From contig NZ_CP007753.1 of assembly GCF_000757845.1 (NCBI RefSeq), forward strand, positions 1,240,001-1,304,000: a DNA stretch of 64,000 nt, read 5' to 3'. This stretch comes from Prochlorococcus sp. MIT 0604 (GTDB taxonomy: Bacteria; Cyanobacteriota; Cyanobacteriia; PCC-6307; Cyanobiaceae). Position 1 is the first letter of the stretch. Every line of letters starts with the position of its first letter. Positions 9,340-18,588 of this stretch are shown here, one piece after another. Both the position numbers and the translations under genes were made by a program. The notes beneath the pieces were generated by a model. The model was not told where the DNA came from and did not search any database. It saw only the letters and a list, made by a program, of their open reading frames with translations.

Positions 9340-10620
9340 TTAATTTGATAGCAAATGTAAATTATCCCAAACCTTTTTAAAACACTTTAAAACTAATTCA
9401 ATGTCTTCATCATTAAGTTGATGTAGACACATTTCAAATGCAATAAACTCTTTATCATGCATTCTTTCAGCAACAGGACAAATACCTTTTGAATAAGAAA
9501 TAAAATTAGAAGTAACATCAGATGACCAAGGAAAACCTTTATTTCCATAAGCAATTTTTTTCTGAAATAAAGGTAGAAGGTGAATATTAGCATATCCATT
9601 TCCTAATCCTTTTAGTCCTTCAGCTTCTAATGCAGATATTATAATTTCTCGATTAACAGAGATTTTGTTAAGATCTAGTTTCAGACCATAACAATAATAT
9701 GCATGTGTATTTCCCTTAAGAACTTTTGGCAATATCAGTCCTTCTAAATCTTTGAGACCTTCATTTAAATAAGCAGCTATTTCCTGTCTTCTTTTGACAA
9801 GTGATTTAAGTTTCTTTAATTGCTGAATACCTATAGCGCATTCAATTTCTCCTAGACGGAAATTATGTCCAAGAATATTATTTAAATTTTTTACACCTTT
9901 AGACTCTACAACAGCTTCTCCATGATTTCTAATCAACTGCATTCTTTCACAAATATTATCATCGTTAGTTACTAATATTCCTCCTTCCCCAGTATGAATA
10001 TGCTTATGATAATTTAGACTATAACCACCGACATGTGATTCAGTACCCGTCACAATACCATTATTAAATACTCCTGGGGCCTGCGCAGAGTCTGTTATTA
10101 ATTTTAGACTATATTTTTCTGCAATTTCTAATAGTTTTTTCACTTCACATGAATGACCGAATATATCAGCAGCTAATATTGCTTTAGTTCTTTTTGTGAT
10201 TTTTTGTTCTATTTTTTTTGGATCTAAATTAAAAGTTTCAGGTTCTATATCTGAAAAAACTGGTATTGCATTCCAATGCAATATAGCTGTAGCAGTTGCA
10301 CACATAGTCCATGGAGTAACTATAATTTCATCTCCTGGCTCAATACCAATAGCTCCAATAGCACAAACCAAACCTGAAGTCCAAGAATTAACAGTTACCA
10401 CATGTTTAACATTAAAAAATTCAGCACAATCTTTTTCAAATTCTCTAACATATTTACCTCCATAAAAATCATCATCCCAACAGCCTAAAAATCTAGAAAG
10501 CTCACCCGAATCTATTACCTTTTGAACTGCTATTGATTCTTCCATTCCTATAGAATTATATTTTTCTAAATTTTTTTTTATAATTTTTTCTCCTCCAAAG
10601 AGGGCAAGATCTTTTCTCAC
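9340..10620 (-). CDS. DegT/DnrJ/EryC1-family sugar aminotransferase
   Basis: A 426-residue PLP enzyme of the sugar-aminotransferase family. The cofactor-binding core is visible: TVNSWTSGL near residue 76, an aspartate in LITDSAQAPGV, and the putative Schiff-base lysine in GGYSLNYHKHIHTGEGG around residue 206. The family transfers an amino group from glutamate to a keto-sugar nucleotide. GTG is the start; its GTGA overlap with the stop of the upstream Gfo/Idh gene shows translational coupling. Pairing with an oxidoreductase suggests a ketosugar made by that enzyme is aminated here. It is distinct from the PseC-like aminotransferase at 16211, so two separate aminations are likely in the pathway. 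Confidence 0.85.
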   Translation of the reverse strand: MRKDLALFGGEKIIKKNLEKYNSIGMEESIAVQKVIDSGELSRFLGCWDDDFYGGKYVREFEKDCAEFFNVKHVVTVNSWTSGLVCAIGAIGIEPGDEIIVTPWTMCATATAILHWNAIPVFSDIEPETFNLDPKKIEQKITKRTKAILAADIFGHSCEVKKLLEIAEKYSLKLITDSAQAPGVFNNGIVTGTESHVGGYSLNYHKHIHTGEGGILVTNDDNICERMQLIRNHGEAVVESKGVKNLNNILGHNFRLGEIECAIGIQQLKKLKSLVKRRQEIAAYLNEGLKDLEGLILPKVLKGNTHAYYCYGLKLDLNKISVNREIIISALEAEGLKGLGNGYANIHLLPLFQKKIAYGNKGFPWSSDVTSNFISYSKGICPVAERMHDKEFIAFEMCLHQLNDEDIELVLKCFKKVWDNLHLLSN

Positions 10621-11582
10621 GTTCTTAATTTTTCTCTAATTGAATATATAATTTTTTGAGTTGATAATGCTTGGGATCCTTTACAAATAGTTGTATTTTC
10701 ACCTAAATAACTTTTATAAATTTGATCTAATACCATATATTGATAAACATCCAATTTACTTTTTAGCCTTAATTTTTTTTCACTAAGTATTTTATATCCC
10801 TTAATTTTCTTATCATCTTCAACATGATATAATTCAACCTTGTCTCCACCATTTTCATATTTTAAAATTCCAGATTTACTTATTATTTCTACCTTATAAA
10901 AAGAAAAATTTTCTTCCCATGCACTCCTAAAAATTATAGATCCTTTTTGAAAGTCAATAATAAATTCTGGCTCAGGATCTATATTATTAAAAACTCTTCC
11001 AGAATTTATAATTCTTATATCTTTATAATTACCAAGCCAATATTCTAATAAATTGATGAAATGTGAGCCATTATTATAAAGACCTTTTGAATACCAACAA
11101 ATACCTTTTAAAGGAGGCTCAATTAAATTTTGATCAATCTTATTTTTTATTTCAATTACAGCTGGATCACATCTTCTTACGAAATTAACAAATAGTTCAA
11201 TATTTGCTTTTTTACATAGATCTACTATTTTAAAAGCATCATTATAATCATATGAGAGAGGCTTTTCACAAAGAATCATTTTAGGTTTTAGTGATTTAAT
11301 AGTCTCTTCAATTACGCATAGATGAGTATCAGTAGGGGTAGAAATAATAACTAAATCAATTTCATCTTTATTTCTAAACTCATCTAATCTTTTGAATGAA
11401 ATTAATTTATAATTTTCCTCAAAAAAATTTCTTCTCTCATAAACAGGGTCGATCCCACTGACTAATTTAAAGTTTGGATGTAATTCAACTGCCTTAGCAT
11501 GCGATTGAATTAAATTAGAATTTCTATCATCATAAAGCATTCCAATATTTCCTAAACCTATTAAAAGTGTTTTAATTTTCAT
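10617..11582 (-). CDS. Gfo/Idh/MocA-family oxidoreductase
   Basis: This 321-residue protein opens with a dinucleotide-binding fold (KTLLIGLGNIGMLYDDRN, GxGxxG type). It continues with DLVIISTPTDTHLCVIEETI and MILCEKPLSYDY; the E-K-P motif is the hallmark of the Gfo/Idh/MocA family and supplies an active-site lysine. Such enzymes oxidise or reduce a sugar hydroxyl with NAD(P). It sits between a GT-B-like protein and an aminotransferase, overlapping each by 4 bp. It probably makes the keto-sugar used by the downstream aminotransferase, or acts on a nonulosonate intermediate. The exact substrate is unknown. Confidence 0.85.
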   Translation of the reverse strand: MKIKTLLIGLGNIGMLYDDRNSNLIQSHAKAVELHPNFKLVSGIDPVYERRNFFEENYKLISFKRLDEFRNKDEIDLVIISTPTDTHLCVIEETIKSLKPKMILCEKPLSYDYNDAFKIVDLCKKANIELFVNFVRRCDPAVIEIKNKIDQNLIEPPLKGICWYSKGLYNNGSHFINLLEYWLGNYKDIRIINSGRVFNNIDPEPEFIIDFQKGSIIFRSAWEENFSFYKVEIISKSGILKYENGGDKVELYHVEDDKKIKGYKILSEKKLRLKSKLDVYQYMVLDQIYKSYLGENTTICKGSQALSTQKIIYSIREKLRT

Positions 11583-12490
11583 AAATTTATTCTTTTTTCT
11601 AGAAGATCTCTTAAATATAAAATTTCAGAAAATGGTAGGTTGCATTTCAATTTTCGATTAGAAATACAAGAAATAACTTTTTTATTTGCTAACAGTCCTA
11701 TGACCATAGCCATAGAATCAATTCCAAAAATGAAATCGCTCTCTAAGATATCATCAATCAATTCATTGTTATTTGAAATTTCTTTTACTAATTTATTTTT
11801 CATAGAAAAATTGTATTTACCTTCGGAATCTGATGGATGAGGCCTGACTTTTAAACTTAGAATATTAAAATTTAAATTATTAATATTTTCTAATAAATAT
11901 TTAAGAGAGTTTATTTCATCATAGCCATAACTATTTTTATCTCCAGTAGCTAAAAATGCATGATCACTTACATTTTCTCCAATATATAATCCTTTAAGAG
12001 TTTTACGATTGTCGTTATAAAAAAAATTTTTATTTTCAATAGTTTCTTTAATATTTAAAAAATAATAATTTCGCTTTCTTTTAATTATTGTATTTTTAAA
12101 AAGTTTTTTTGCTAAGTCGTAAGCATATTTATCAGAAACCCAAATTTCATTTGGTAGATTAATCTGTCCCTTATATAAAAATCTTTCTTCATAATTAGAC
12201 CAATGATCTAAAAAAGTGATTGAATATTTACCCATCTCTCTTGCTTTAATAATAGCCTTTTTTTCAAGGTCAGATTGCCAGCTTGTTCCACTGATAATAA
12301 AATCTGACTTTTTAATAGCATGTATTAAAACTTCTTCTGAAATTTTACATTTATTTTTTATAAATACATTTTTTGCAGGGCCTTCCAAAACAGTGCAATA
12401 TAAAAATTTTTGTCTTTTTAGCCAATGACTTAATACCTCTGCTCCCCCTGCATCATGACAAATGACTGCTACTTTATTCAAGGATTCCAT
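11579..12490 (-). CDS. Uncharacterised protein, possibly GT-B-like
   Basis: The 303-residue protein has alternating strand-helix character. It begins NKVAVICHDAGGAEVLSHWL, ending a first strand in a glycine turn, and has a later DDILESDFIFGIDSMAMVIG region reminiscent of nucleotide-sugar-binding lobes where a small-residue helix follows the strand. A middle segment (VRPHPSDSEGKYNF) resembles the RPHP element of CDP-glycerol glycerophosphotransferase and capsule-synthesis enzymes. I suspect a GT-B fold transferase or hydrolase but cannot name the reaction. It is coupled by ATGA overlap to the oxidoreductase downstream and overlaps the cytidylyltransferase upstream by 13 bp, so it belongs to the nonulosonate operon. 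It is not recognisably PseG or NeuC. Confidence 0.5.
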   Translation of the reverse strand: MESLNKVAVICHDAGGAEVLSHWLKRQKFLYCTVLEGPAKNVFIKNKCKISEEVLIHAIKKSDFIISGTSWQSDLEKKAIIKAREMGKYSITFLDHWSNYEERFLYKGQINLPNEIWVSDKYAYDLAKKLFKNTIIKRKRNYYFLNIKETIENKNFFYNDNRKTLKGLYIGENVSDHAFLATGDKNSYGYDEINSLKYLLENINNLNFNILSLKVRPHPSDSEGKYNFSMKNKLVKEISNNNELIDDILESDFIFGIDSMAMVIGLLANKKVISCISNRKLKCNLPFSEILYLRDLLEKRINL

Positions 12491-13212
12491 CTCCTTTGGA
12501 CATGGTTATTTAAAGAATATAGAGATTGATTAGAATTTAAGTAATGAATAACTTCTAAGCAAGAAAAGTATTTATTTTTATCATAAAGATTTTCAATGAT
12601 ATTCTTAAGCAAGAGATAATCATCTTTTTCATCTAATGTCAAACCCAGTTCAGGAAAAAATATTTCCGGAGGAGCAATAAGGTTGATTTTTGAAAAAATC
12701 TCTGGATTTCTTAAGATATGACGGGTGACGTGCTCTTTATCAAGCTTATTATCTGTCATAGAATATGATTTTTCCAAGGTACTTAAGGAAAACACTTGGG
12801 CATCCATTCCATCTGGATAACTTCGGATTGCACCATTTCCCACACAATCTACTGAGTTATATTTATAAATATTAATTATTTGTTCAACAATATTTGGATC
12901 AATTATTGGACAATCACCAGTAATTTGAACAACTAAATCTGCCTTTGCAAATTTAGCTGCACCTATAACTCTTCCAAAAACATCTTCTTCAGATCCTCTA
13001 AAATATTTTAAATTTATTTTATCGCAAACATTTACTATTTCATCATCTTTATTATTTGTAGTAGTGGCAACAACAATTTCATCAATAATTTTTACACTCA
13101 TTAGCCTTTCAACAAGAATCTCAAGCATTGTTTTATTTTTTGCTTTAAGCAGAACTTTCCCAGGTAATCTTTTTGAACCCATTCTTGCTTCAATTGTTGC
13201 AACAATTCTCAT
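12478..13212 (-). CDS. SpsF/NeuA-like cytidylyltransferase
   Basis: A 244-residue nucleotidyltransferase with the N-terminal signature IEARMGSKRLPGKVL, the variant of the CMP-sugar synthetase L-x-A-R-x-G-S-K motif found in SpsF-type proteins. QITGDCPIIDPNIVEQII, around residues 95-112, supplies the acidic metal site. It should activate a sugar, most likely a nonulosonate, as its CMP derivative. It is homologous to the N-terminal domain of the neighbouring 679-residue fusion protein, so the operon holds two related cytidylyltransferases. They may act on different sugars or on differently decorated forms of one sugar. The start is a clear ATG. Confidence 0.85.
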   Translation of the reverse strand: MRIVATIEARMGSKRLPGKVLLKAKNKTMLEILVERLMSVKIIDEIVVATTTNNKDDEIVNVCDKINLKYFRGSEEDVFGRVIGAAKFAKADLVVQITGDCPIIDPNIVEQIINIYKYNSVDCVGNGAIRSYPDGMDAQVFSLSTLEKSYSMTDNKLDKEHVTRHILRNPEIFSKINLIAPPEIFFPELGLTLDEKDDYLLLKNIIENLYDKNKYFSCLEVIHYLNSNQSLYSLNNHVQRRWNP

Positions 13213-13243
13213 CTATCCAAAACCTTTTAGCTCTTCAATTACT

Positions 13244-15283
13244 TTAATTTAATCTTTTAAATCCTGAGTGACAAATAGGATGATTTAAATAATCGTAAAT
13301 ATTGCCATTCTTTTCGCAGAAACTTATTTTCTTAAATACTGAATCCAAATTTTCAAGATAAGAATCAATAATTAACTCATCGTGAGAAGTTGATAAATAG
13401 CAAGATTTAGCAGCTAGATATCCTACTTTTAACATCTCTTGAGTTATGAAAGTTTTATATTCTCTTGAATAATTAGAAACTATTTGAAATGAAGATAAAG
13501 CAGGAATTCCAAATATATTTATCTTTAAATTATTTTCTTCAGCTAATTTCTTCCAACCTTCTCTGAGGTAAATCCCTAATTTTGTAATTTTTTCCCAGCT
13601 CTTTTCTTTTTCCATAATCTCAAGAACTTTTAGTGCCGCGGTTGGGCCAATACGCTCAGTCCAAAAAGTACTGCTTATAAAAGTCTTTTGAGCAGCTTGC
13701 ATAATTTGTTGTTTACCAATTATGGATGTTATGGCATAACCATTACCAAGTGCTTTCCCAAATATTGCCATATCGGGAAAAACATTATATTTCAAATGTA
13801 ACCCACCATATGTTTCTCTAAAACCAGATGTACATTCATCAAAAATAAGGATAATATCATTTTCATCACATAATCTTCTGACCTCTTCAAGAAATCCTGG
13901 ATTAGGAGGAATATTTCTTTCCACCTCCATTTTTACAGCCGCTAAATTATTATTTTCAATTATTTTTTTTAGTTGATCTAAATTATTATAAGAAAATGAG
14001 TAAATGGTTCCTTTAAGGCATTTAGGAACACCGTTAGGTTCAAGCCCAGGCAATAAATGTTCATCTAGTTTTTTGTCTTCTTTATGATTAGTCGCTAGAT
14101 ACCAATCATGCCAACCATGATAACCACAAATAGCAATTTTGTCCCTACCAGTTGCTGCCCTTGCGATTCTAATTGCAATTGCATTAGCCTCTCCTCCAGT
14201 CCTGGCAAATCTAACCATATCTGCCCATGTATGCATTTCAACTAATTTCTCAGCTAGATATACTTCCTCTGGACAATTAAATGAAGACATATTACCTAAG
14301 TTAATATTATTTTTAACTGCCTCATCAACATATTTATTGGAGTAACCAAGTATATTTGTACCCACTCCCATTAGGCTCATATCAATATATTGTTTGCCAC
14401 TTATATCCCAAACCTTAGATCCCTTTGTTTTAGAAAAATAAGTTGGCCATCCATTGGGTAAAAATAATTCAGGCCGTTTTGAAAGCAACATATTTCCTCC
14501 TGGTATAACTTTTTTTGCTCTACCCCATAATTTTTGTCCATCTGAAATATTTGATCCTTCATTTCTTTTATATTTTTGATTAATTTGAAAAATATTTTTA
14601 TCTTTCTTTTCAAGGTTAAGTATGTCTTTCCAAGAAAAATTTGAATCCATATTAAAGTTTTTCACTATTTTTACAATCAATTCTAAGTCTTCTGGATAAT
14701 CCACAGTCCATCTTAAGTTTGAAAAATCCTCTGGATTAAAAAGATTTTTCTTCCTAATGTCTTTATTCTTTATAAGCCAAGAAGTAACATGTTCTCGCTC
14801 AAATGGATCTTTGGATAGATCATTTGCTAAGAATAGTACTTTTTTAGAGAAAACTTCTACATCTAATCCATCCGGGAATGTGGGAGGATTAGTATTACTT
14901 GCATAATCTATATTTGAGGTTTTAAAAATATTTATTACTTCATCAATAATTTCTGGATCAATAAGAGGACAATCTGCGGTTAATCTTACAATATTTTCAG
15001 CTTTAGTTAATTTTGCTGCACCCGCATATCTCGCTAGAACATCATCTTCATGACCCCTGAAAATTTTAAGAGATAATTTTTTTGATAAATCTTCTATTAC
15101 ATCATCAGAACTATTAACTGTTGTGGCGATAATTATCTCATCAATAAGGTCACAATTCTTTATCCTTTCTATCTGAAACTCAAGAATTGATTTATTAACA
15201 ACCTTAGCCAAAACTTTCCCAGGCAATCTTTTGGATGACATTCTTGCTTGTAGTATTGCGGCAGTAATTACTTTTGAATTCAT
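13244..15283 (-). CDS. Cytidylyltransferase fused to GSA-aminomutase-like aminotransferase
   Basis: This 679-residue protein joins two enzymes in one frame. Residues 1 to about 240 are an SpsF/NeuA-like cytidylyltransferase (ILQARMSSKRLPGKVLAKVV; RLTADCPLIDPEIIDEVI). From about residue 250 a class III PLP enzyme of the glutamate-1-semialdehyde aminomutase type begins (LWGRAKKVIPGGNMLLSKRP), with the substrate-gate region (RTGGEANAIAIRIARAATGR), ILIFDECTSGFRE for the PLP aspartate, and the Schiff-base lysine at about residue 510 in FGKALGNGYAI. I infer the aminotransferase works on a sugar or nonulosonate rather than in haem synthesis, because it is fused to a CMP-sugar enzyme inside a polysaccharide operon. 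No frameshift or internal start suggests two separate proteins. Confidence 0.85.
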   Translation of the reverse strand: MNSKVITAAILQARMSSKRLPGKVLAKVVNKSILEFQIERIKNCDLIDEIIIATTVNSSDDVIEDLSKKLSLKIFRGHEDDVLARYAGAAKLTKAENIVRLTADCPLIDPEIIDEVINIFKTSNIDYASNTNPPTFPDGLDVEVFSKKVLFLANDLSKDPFEREHVTSWLIKNKDIRKKNLFNPEDFSNLRWTVDYPEDLELIVKIVKNFNMDSNFSWKDILNLEKKDKNIFQINQKYKRNEGSNISDGQKLWGRAKKVIPGGNMLLSKRPELFLPNGWPTYFSKTKGSKVWDISGKQYIDMSLMGVGTNILGYSNKYVDEAVKNNINLGNMSSFNCPEEVYLAEKLVEMHTWADMVRFARTGGEANAIAIRIARAATGRDKIAICGYHGWHDWYLATNHKEDKKLDEHLLPGLEPNGVPKCLKGTIYSFSYNNLDQLKKIIENNNLAAVKMEVERNIPPNPGFLEEVRRLCDENDIILIFDECTSGFRETYGGLHLKYNVFPDMAIFGKALGNGYAITSIIGKQQIMQAAQKTFISSTFWTERIGPTAALKVLEIMEKEKSWEKITKLGIYLREGWKKLAEENNLKINIFGIPALSSFQIVSNYSREYKTFITQEMLKVGYLAAKSCYLSTSHDELIIDSYLENLDSVFKKISFCEKNGNIYDYLNHPICHSGFKRLN

Positions 15284-15310
15284 AATCTAAATTTAATTCT
15301 TAAAGATTAA

Positions 15311-16192
15311 TTAATTTTGATTCCAAAACCTAGGATCCAAGTCATTATTATAATTCCATGAAAAATTTGAGAAATCTTTTTTTATTTTCTGCAAATTATT
15401 TTTGATTTCTATGATTTCTTTTAATTCTTCTAAACAAGTAACACCTATGAGCGCTTTCTCAATAAATTTACAGCTATCTATAAAAGATAAAGAAGTTTCT
15501 AAAATAGATTCAGATTTCATTGATCTTAGAATATTCATATGATGACTTTTAAAATCTTTTGAAATAAGCTTCGGCCATTTGTCTGCCCCAACTAATGTGA
15601 GGCCTTGAAAAAAAATACTCCTAGCATGTATTGCTATATTTTTTTTCTGTAAATCCGAGCAAGTATTATTTTTAATAAGTCTCTGGTCGTATAGTGAAAT
15701 AGGCATTTGTATTAATTTAATATTATCTAGAGAAATAGAGTTCAAATCTGAAGAAGAATAAATTGATATTCCTATCCTATTTATTAATTTTCTTTTAAAC
15801 AAACTATTTAGCCAATTTTCAAGAATTTCCTTACCATCCTTTTTTAAATCTTCAACGTTATGTACTAAAAAACTATCAATATTATTTAATCTTAATTTAT
15901 TTAATGAATTTTGAAAATTGTTTTCCCACTTATTTATATCTTTATCTGAAAAACAATTTTTTGATTTGCATTCAAATTTAGTTGTAACTTTCAGACCAGA
16001 ATATTTACATATATAGTTACCTAAAACTTCTTCGCTGTCTCCATAAGATTGAGCTGTATCAAAGCTTTTAATATCATTTAATATGGCATAATCAATTATT
16101 TTTTCAACTTCTTTATCTAGGACTTTTCCTTTCGAATTAGTGAAACCATAAGTCATCCCAAATTGAGCACAACCTAAGGAAAGTTTAACCAT
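15311..16192 (-). CDS. Aldo/keto reductase
   Basis: A 293-residue TIM-barrel reductase. It begins LSLGCAQFGMTYGFTNSKG, continues with IKSFDTAQSYGDSEEVLGNY (catalytic Asp and Tyr of the family), a lysine in VTTKFECKS, and IDSFLVHNVEDL, where the histidine is the expected active-site residue. It would reduce a keto-sugar or aldehyde with NADPH. The gene is 18 bp from the PseC-like aminotransferase upstream and 27 bp from the fusion gene downstream, so it is embedded in the operon. Aldo/keto reductases of this kind recur in nonulosonate and deoxysugar clusters. The exact substrate is open. Confidence 0.85.
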   Translation of the reverse strand: MVKLSLGCAQFGMTYGFTNSKGKVLDKEVEKIIDYAILNDIKSFDTAQSYGDSEEVLGNYICKYSGLKVTTKFECKSKNCFSDKDINKWENNFQNSLNKLRLNNIDSFLVHNVEDLKKDGKEILENWLNSLFKRKLINRIGISIYSSSDLNSISLDNIKLIQMPISLYDQRLIKNNTCSDLQKKNIAIHARSIFFQGLTLVGADKWPKLISKDFKSHHMNILRSMKSESILETSLSFIDSCKFIEKALIGVTCLEELKEIIEIKNNLQKIKKDFSNFSWNYNNDLDPRFWNQN

Positions 16193-16210
16193 ATTAGACT
16201 TTAATAATTA

Positions 16211-17386
16211 TCATAAATTATAAATAATATCTAATAAATTGTTCATAACATACTCTTGATCTTTCATTTCTAAGCCTTCAAAGACTGGAAGACTTAATGC
16301 TTTTTTTGCATATATTTCACTCATAGGGAAATCTCCCTCCTTAAAACCAAATTTTCTGTAATAAGGTTGTAAATGAATAGGTGAGTAGTGTAATTGTACT
16401 CCAATACTCCTTTTTCTCATCTCATCAAAAACTTTTTTATGGTTATCTTCCGATAGATTTTTTAATAACACAATTACCAAATGGACAGAACTTTTTGTAT
16501 CTTTAGATATTTTCAAAAAAGAAATAACTTCATTATCTGCTATCTTTTTATATTTTTTCAAAATATTATTTCTTTCATCAACAATATCTAAAATTCTTTT
16601 TAACTGACTTGAACCCAAAGATGCCTGTATATCGTTCATCCTATAATTAAAGCCTAAGCTTTGTTGTTCATAGCTCCATGGGCCAAATTTAGACAACTGG
16701 AATTTTGATATATCTTTTGTAATACAGTGAGTTCTTAAAAGTCTCATTCTCTCTGCTAATGCCTTATTGTTTGTAGTAGCTACCCCACCTTCAGCAGTTG
16801 TAATTATTTTTACTGGATGAAAGCTAAAAACACAAATATCACTATAAAAACAATCCCCAATATTTCTATCGCTATAACGTCCTCCTAATGCATGACTAGC
16901 ATCCTCGATAACTTTGAAACCATATTTCATTGAGAGATTTTTAATAGATTTCATATCACAGCTTGTTCCACCAAGGTGAACACAAACAAGTACTTTAGGT
17001 AGAGTACCTTTTTTTTCCGCTTCTTTTAATTTTTTTGTTAACAAGTCTATGCTTATCAAACCATCATCGAGATTGATATCGACAAAATCAATTTTTGCAT
17101 TACAGTATCTTCCACAATTCGCAGAAGCAACAAAAGATGTTGAAGATGTCCAAAGATAGTCTTTTTCTTGAAGATTTAATGATAAACAAGCTATATGAAG
17201 AGCACTAGTACCACTATTTACTGCGATTGAATGATCTACTCCGAGAAAACGACATAAATCATTTTCAAATAATGGTACTTGCTCACCTTGTGTTAAAAAA
17301 TCACTTTTTAAAGTCTTTATAACTGCATTAATGTCATCCTCAGTTATTTTTTGTTTCCCATAGGGAATGTATTTATTTTGATTCAA
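16211..17386 (-). CDS. pseC: PseC-like UDP-4-keto-6-deoxysugar aminotransferase
   Basis: The 391-residue PLP enzyme belongs to the DegT family and most resembles PseC. That enzyme aminates C4 of the 4-keto sugar made by PseB to give UDP-4-amino-4,6-dideoxy-N-acetyl-beta-L-altrosamine. Visible landmarks are AVNSGTSALHIACLSL, VIEDASHALGG (PLP-pyridine aspartate) and VFSFHPVKIITTAEGGVATT (Schiff-base lysine). The start is TTG at 17384-17386, preceded by an AAGAAG ribosome-binding site overlapping the end of pseB; no ATG exists close by. It follows pseB by 8 bp, the classic order for pseudaminic acid synthesis. Confidence 0.85.
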   Translation of the reverse strand: MNQNKYIPYGKQKITEDDINAVIKTLKSDFLTQGEQVPLFENDLCRFLGVDHSIAVNSGTSALHIACLSLNLQEKDYLWTSSTSFVASANCGRYCNAKIDFVDINLDDGLISIDLLTKKLKEAEKKGTLPKVLVCVHLGGTSCDMKSIKNLSMKYGFKVIEDASHALGGRYSDRNIGDCFYSDICVFSFHPVKIITTAEGGVATTNNKALAERMRLLRTHCITKDISKFQLSKFGPWSYEQQSLGFNYRMNDIQASLGSSQLKRILDIVDERNNILKKYKKIADNEVISFLKISKDTKSSVHLVIVLLKNLSEDNHKKVFDEMRKRSIGVQLHYSPIHLQPYYRKFGFKEGDFPMSEIYAKKALSLPVFEGLEMKDQEYVMNNLLDIIYNL

Positions 17387-17394
17387 ATTTCTTC

Positions 17395-18414
17395 TTAAAC
17401 AGGATTAAAATCTTTACTAATGTTGACTTTAATTAAATCTCTAATCTCATCAACGGTTAGGAAATTATCGTTATTAAAGGAATCATACCTAAAATTTTTA
17501 GGCAATGTTTTATATTTTTCATCCATTTCCAAATATATTTTTTTCATTTTGCTATCTGAGGGGAAAATAACGTAGTAATCGCCTATCTCAATAGTATTAG
17601 GTCCATCAGCTTGTGTTATTAACTCCTCATGAATTTTTTCACCGGCTCTTAGCCCTATTATTTCTTTTTGACAATTTGGTCCAATAGCTTCAGCTAAATC
17701 TAATATTCTATAACTAGGTAATTTTGGTACAAATATTTCTCCTCCTAGTGCATTATTCAATGCCCAATAAACCATTTCAATACCCTGTTCTAGGGTAATA
17801 TTAAATCTCGTCATATCTGGATCTGTAATTGGCAATTTACCTGATTTTGCCCTCTCAATGAATAATGGTATTACAGAACCCCTAGAACCCATTACATTGC
17901 CGTATCTTACTATTGAGAATTTGATATTTTTCCCCCCCCTAATATTATTTGCAGCAATAAAAAGTTTATCAGAGCATAATTTGGTTGCACCATAAAGATT
18001 TATAGGTGAGGCTGCTTTGTCAGTGCTTAAAGCAACAAAATTTTCAACATCTGTATCTAAACAAGCCCTTACAAGGTTTTGGGCACCGCCCACATTTGTA
18101 TTTATAAATTCCGAAGGATTATATTCTCCAGCAGGAACATGTTTTAAAGCGGCTGCGTGCACAACAGTATTAATTCCATTTAATGCCATCCTTAATCTCT
18201 CTTTATCTCTTATATCACCTAAGAAAAATCTTAATTGCGGATATTTATCTGGAGGGTAAATACTTTGCATAGCCCATTGTTTCATCTCATCTCTGCTATA
18301 AATAACTACTCTTTTAATATCAGGCATATTTCTAAAAAGGTAAGAAATAAAAGCATTACCAAAACTTCCTGTACCTCCAGTTATTAATAGTGAAATCTCA
18401 TTTTCTTTTTTCAT
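17395..18414 (-). CDS. pseB: PseB-like UDP-GlcNAc 4,6-dehydratase (inverting)
   Basis: A 339-residue SDR enzyme, first gene of the nonulosonate operon. It has the nucleotide-binding GGTGSFGNAF loop at residues 12-21, VVHAAALKHVPAGEYNP near residue 85, a catalytic ALSTDKAASPINLYGATKL region (Ser/Asp-Lys and Tyr-x-x-x-Lys), and MTRFNITLEQGIEMVYWAL near residue 205. This set matches FlaA1/PseB dehydratases, which remove water from UDP-GlcNAc and invert C5. The product feeds the PseC-like enzyme encoded 8 bp downstream. The promoter should lie in 18415-18588, shared with the divergent methyltransferase gene. Confidence 0.9.
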   Translation of the reverse strand: MKKENEISLLITGGTGSFGNAFISYLFRNMPDIKRVVIYSRDEMKQWAMQSIYPPDKYPQLRFFLGDIRDKERLRMALNGINTVVHAAALKHVPAGEYNPSEFINTNVGGAQNLVRACLDTDVENFVALSTDKAASPINLYGATKLCSDKLFIAANNIRGGKNIKFSIVRYGNVMGSRGSVIPLFIERAKSGKLPITDPDMTRFNITLEQGIEMVYWALNNALGGEIFVPKLPSYRILDLAEAIGPNCQKEIIGLRAGEKIHEELITQADGPNTIEIGDYYVIFPSDSKMKKIYLEMDEKYKTLPKNFRYDSFNNDNFLTVDEIRDLIKVNISKDFNPV

Positions 18415-18588
18415 TTGATTATGTCTTTAGCTTAAACATTTTAATTTATTAATTTACCTTAAAGGAGGTTCCAATTAAGTTAATATTAAAACTATAAATA
18501 TATTTTTTTTGTTTATTATTATAAGAGAGTATTATTTATTCATCTTTTAGATCTATTAAATCAAATTTTAATGTAATTAAAAAAATTT

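Noticed and set aside
11579-12490. PseG-type UDP-sugar hydrolase
   Set aside because: The expected N-terminal glycine-rich R-x-D-x-x-x-x-x-G-x-G-H motif is absent; left as unknown with a possible GT-B fold.
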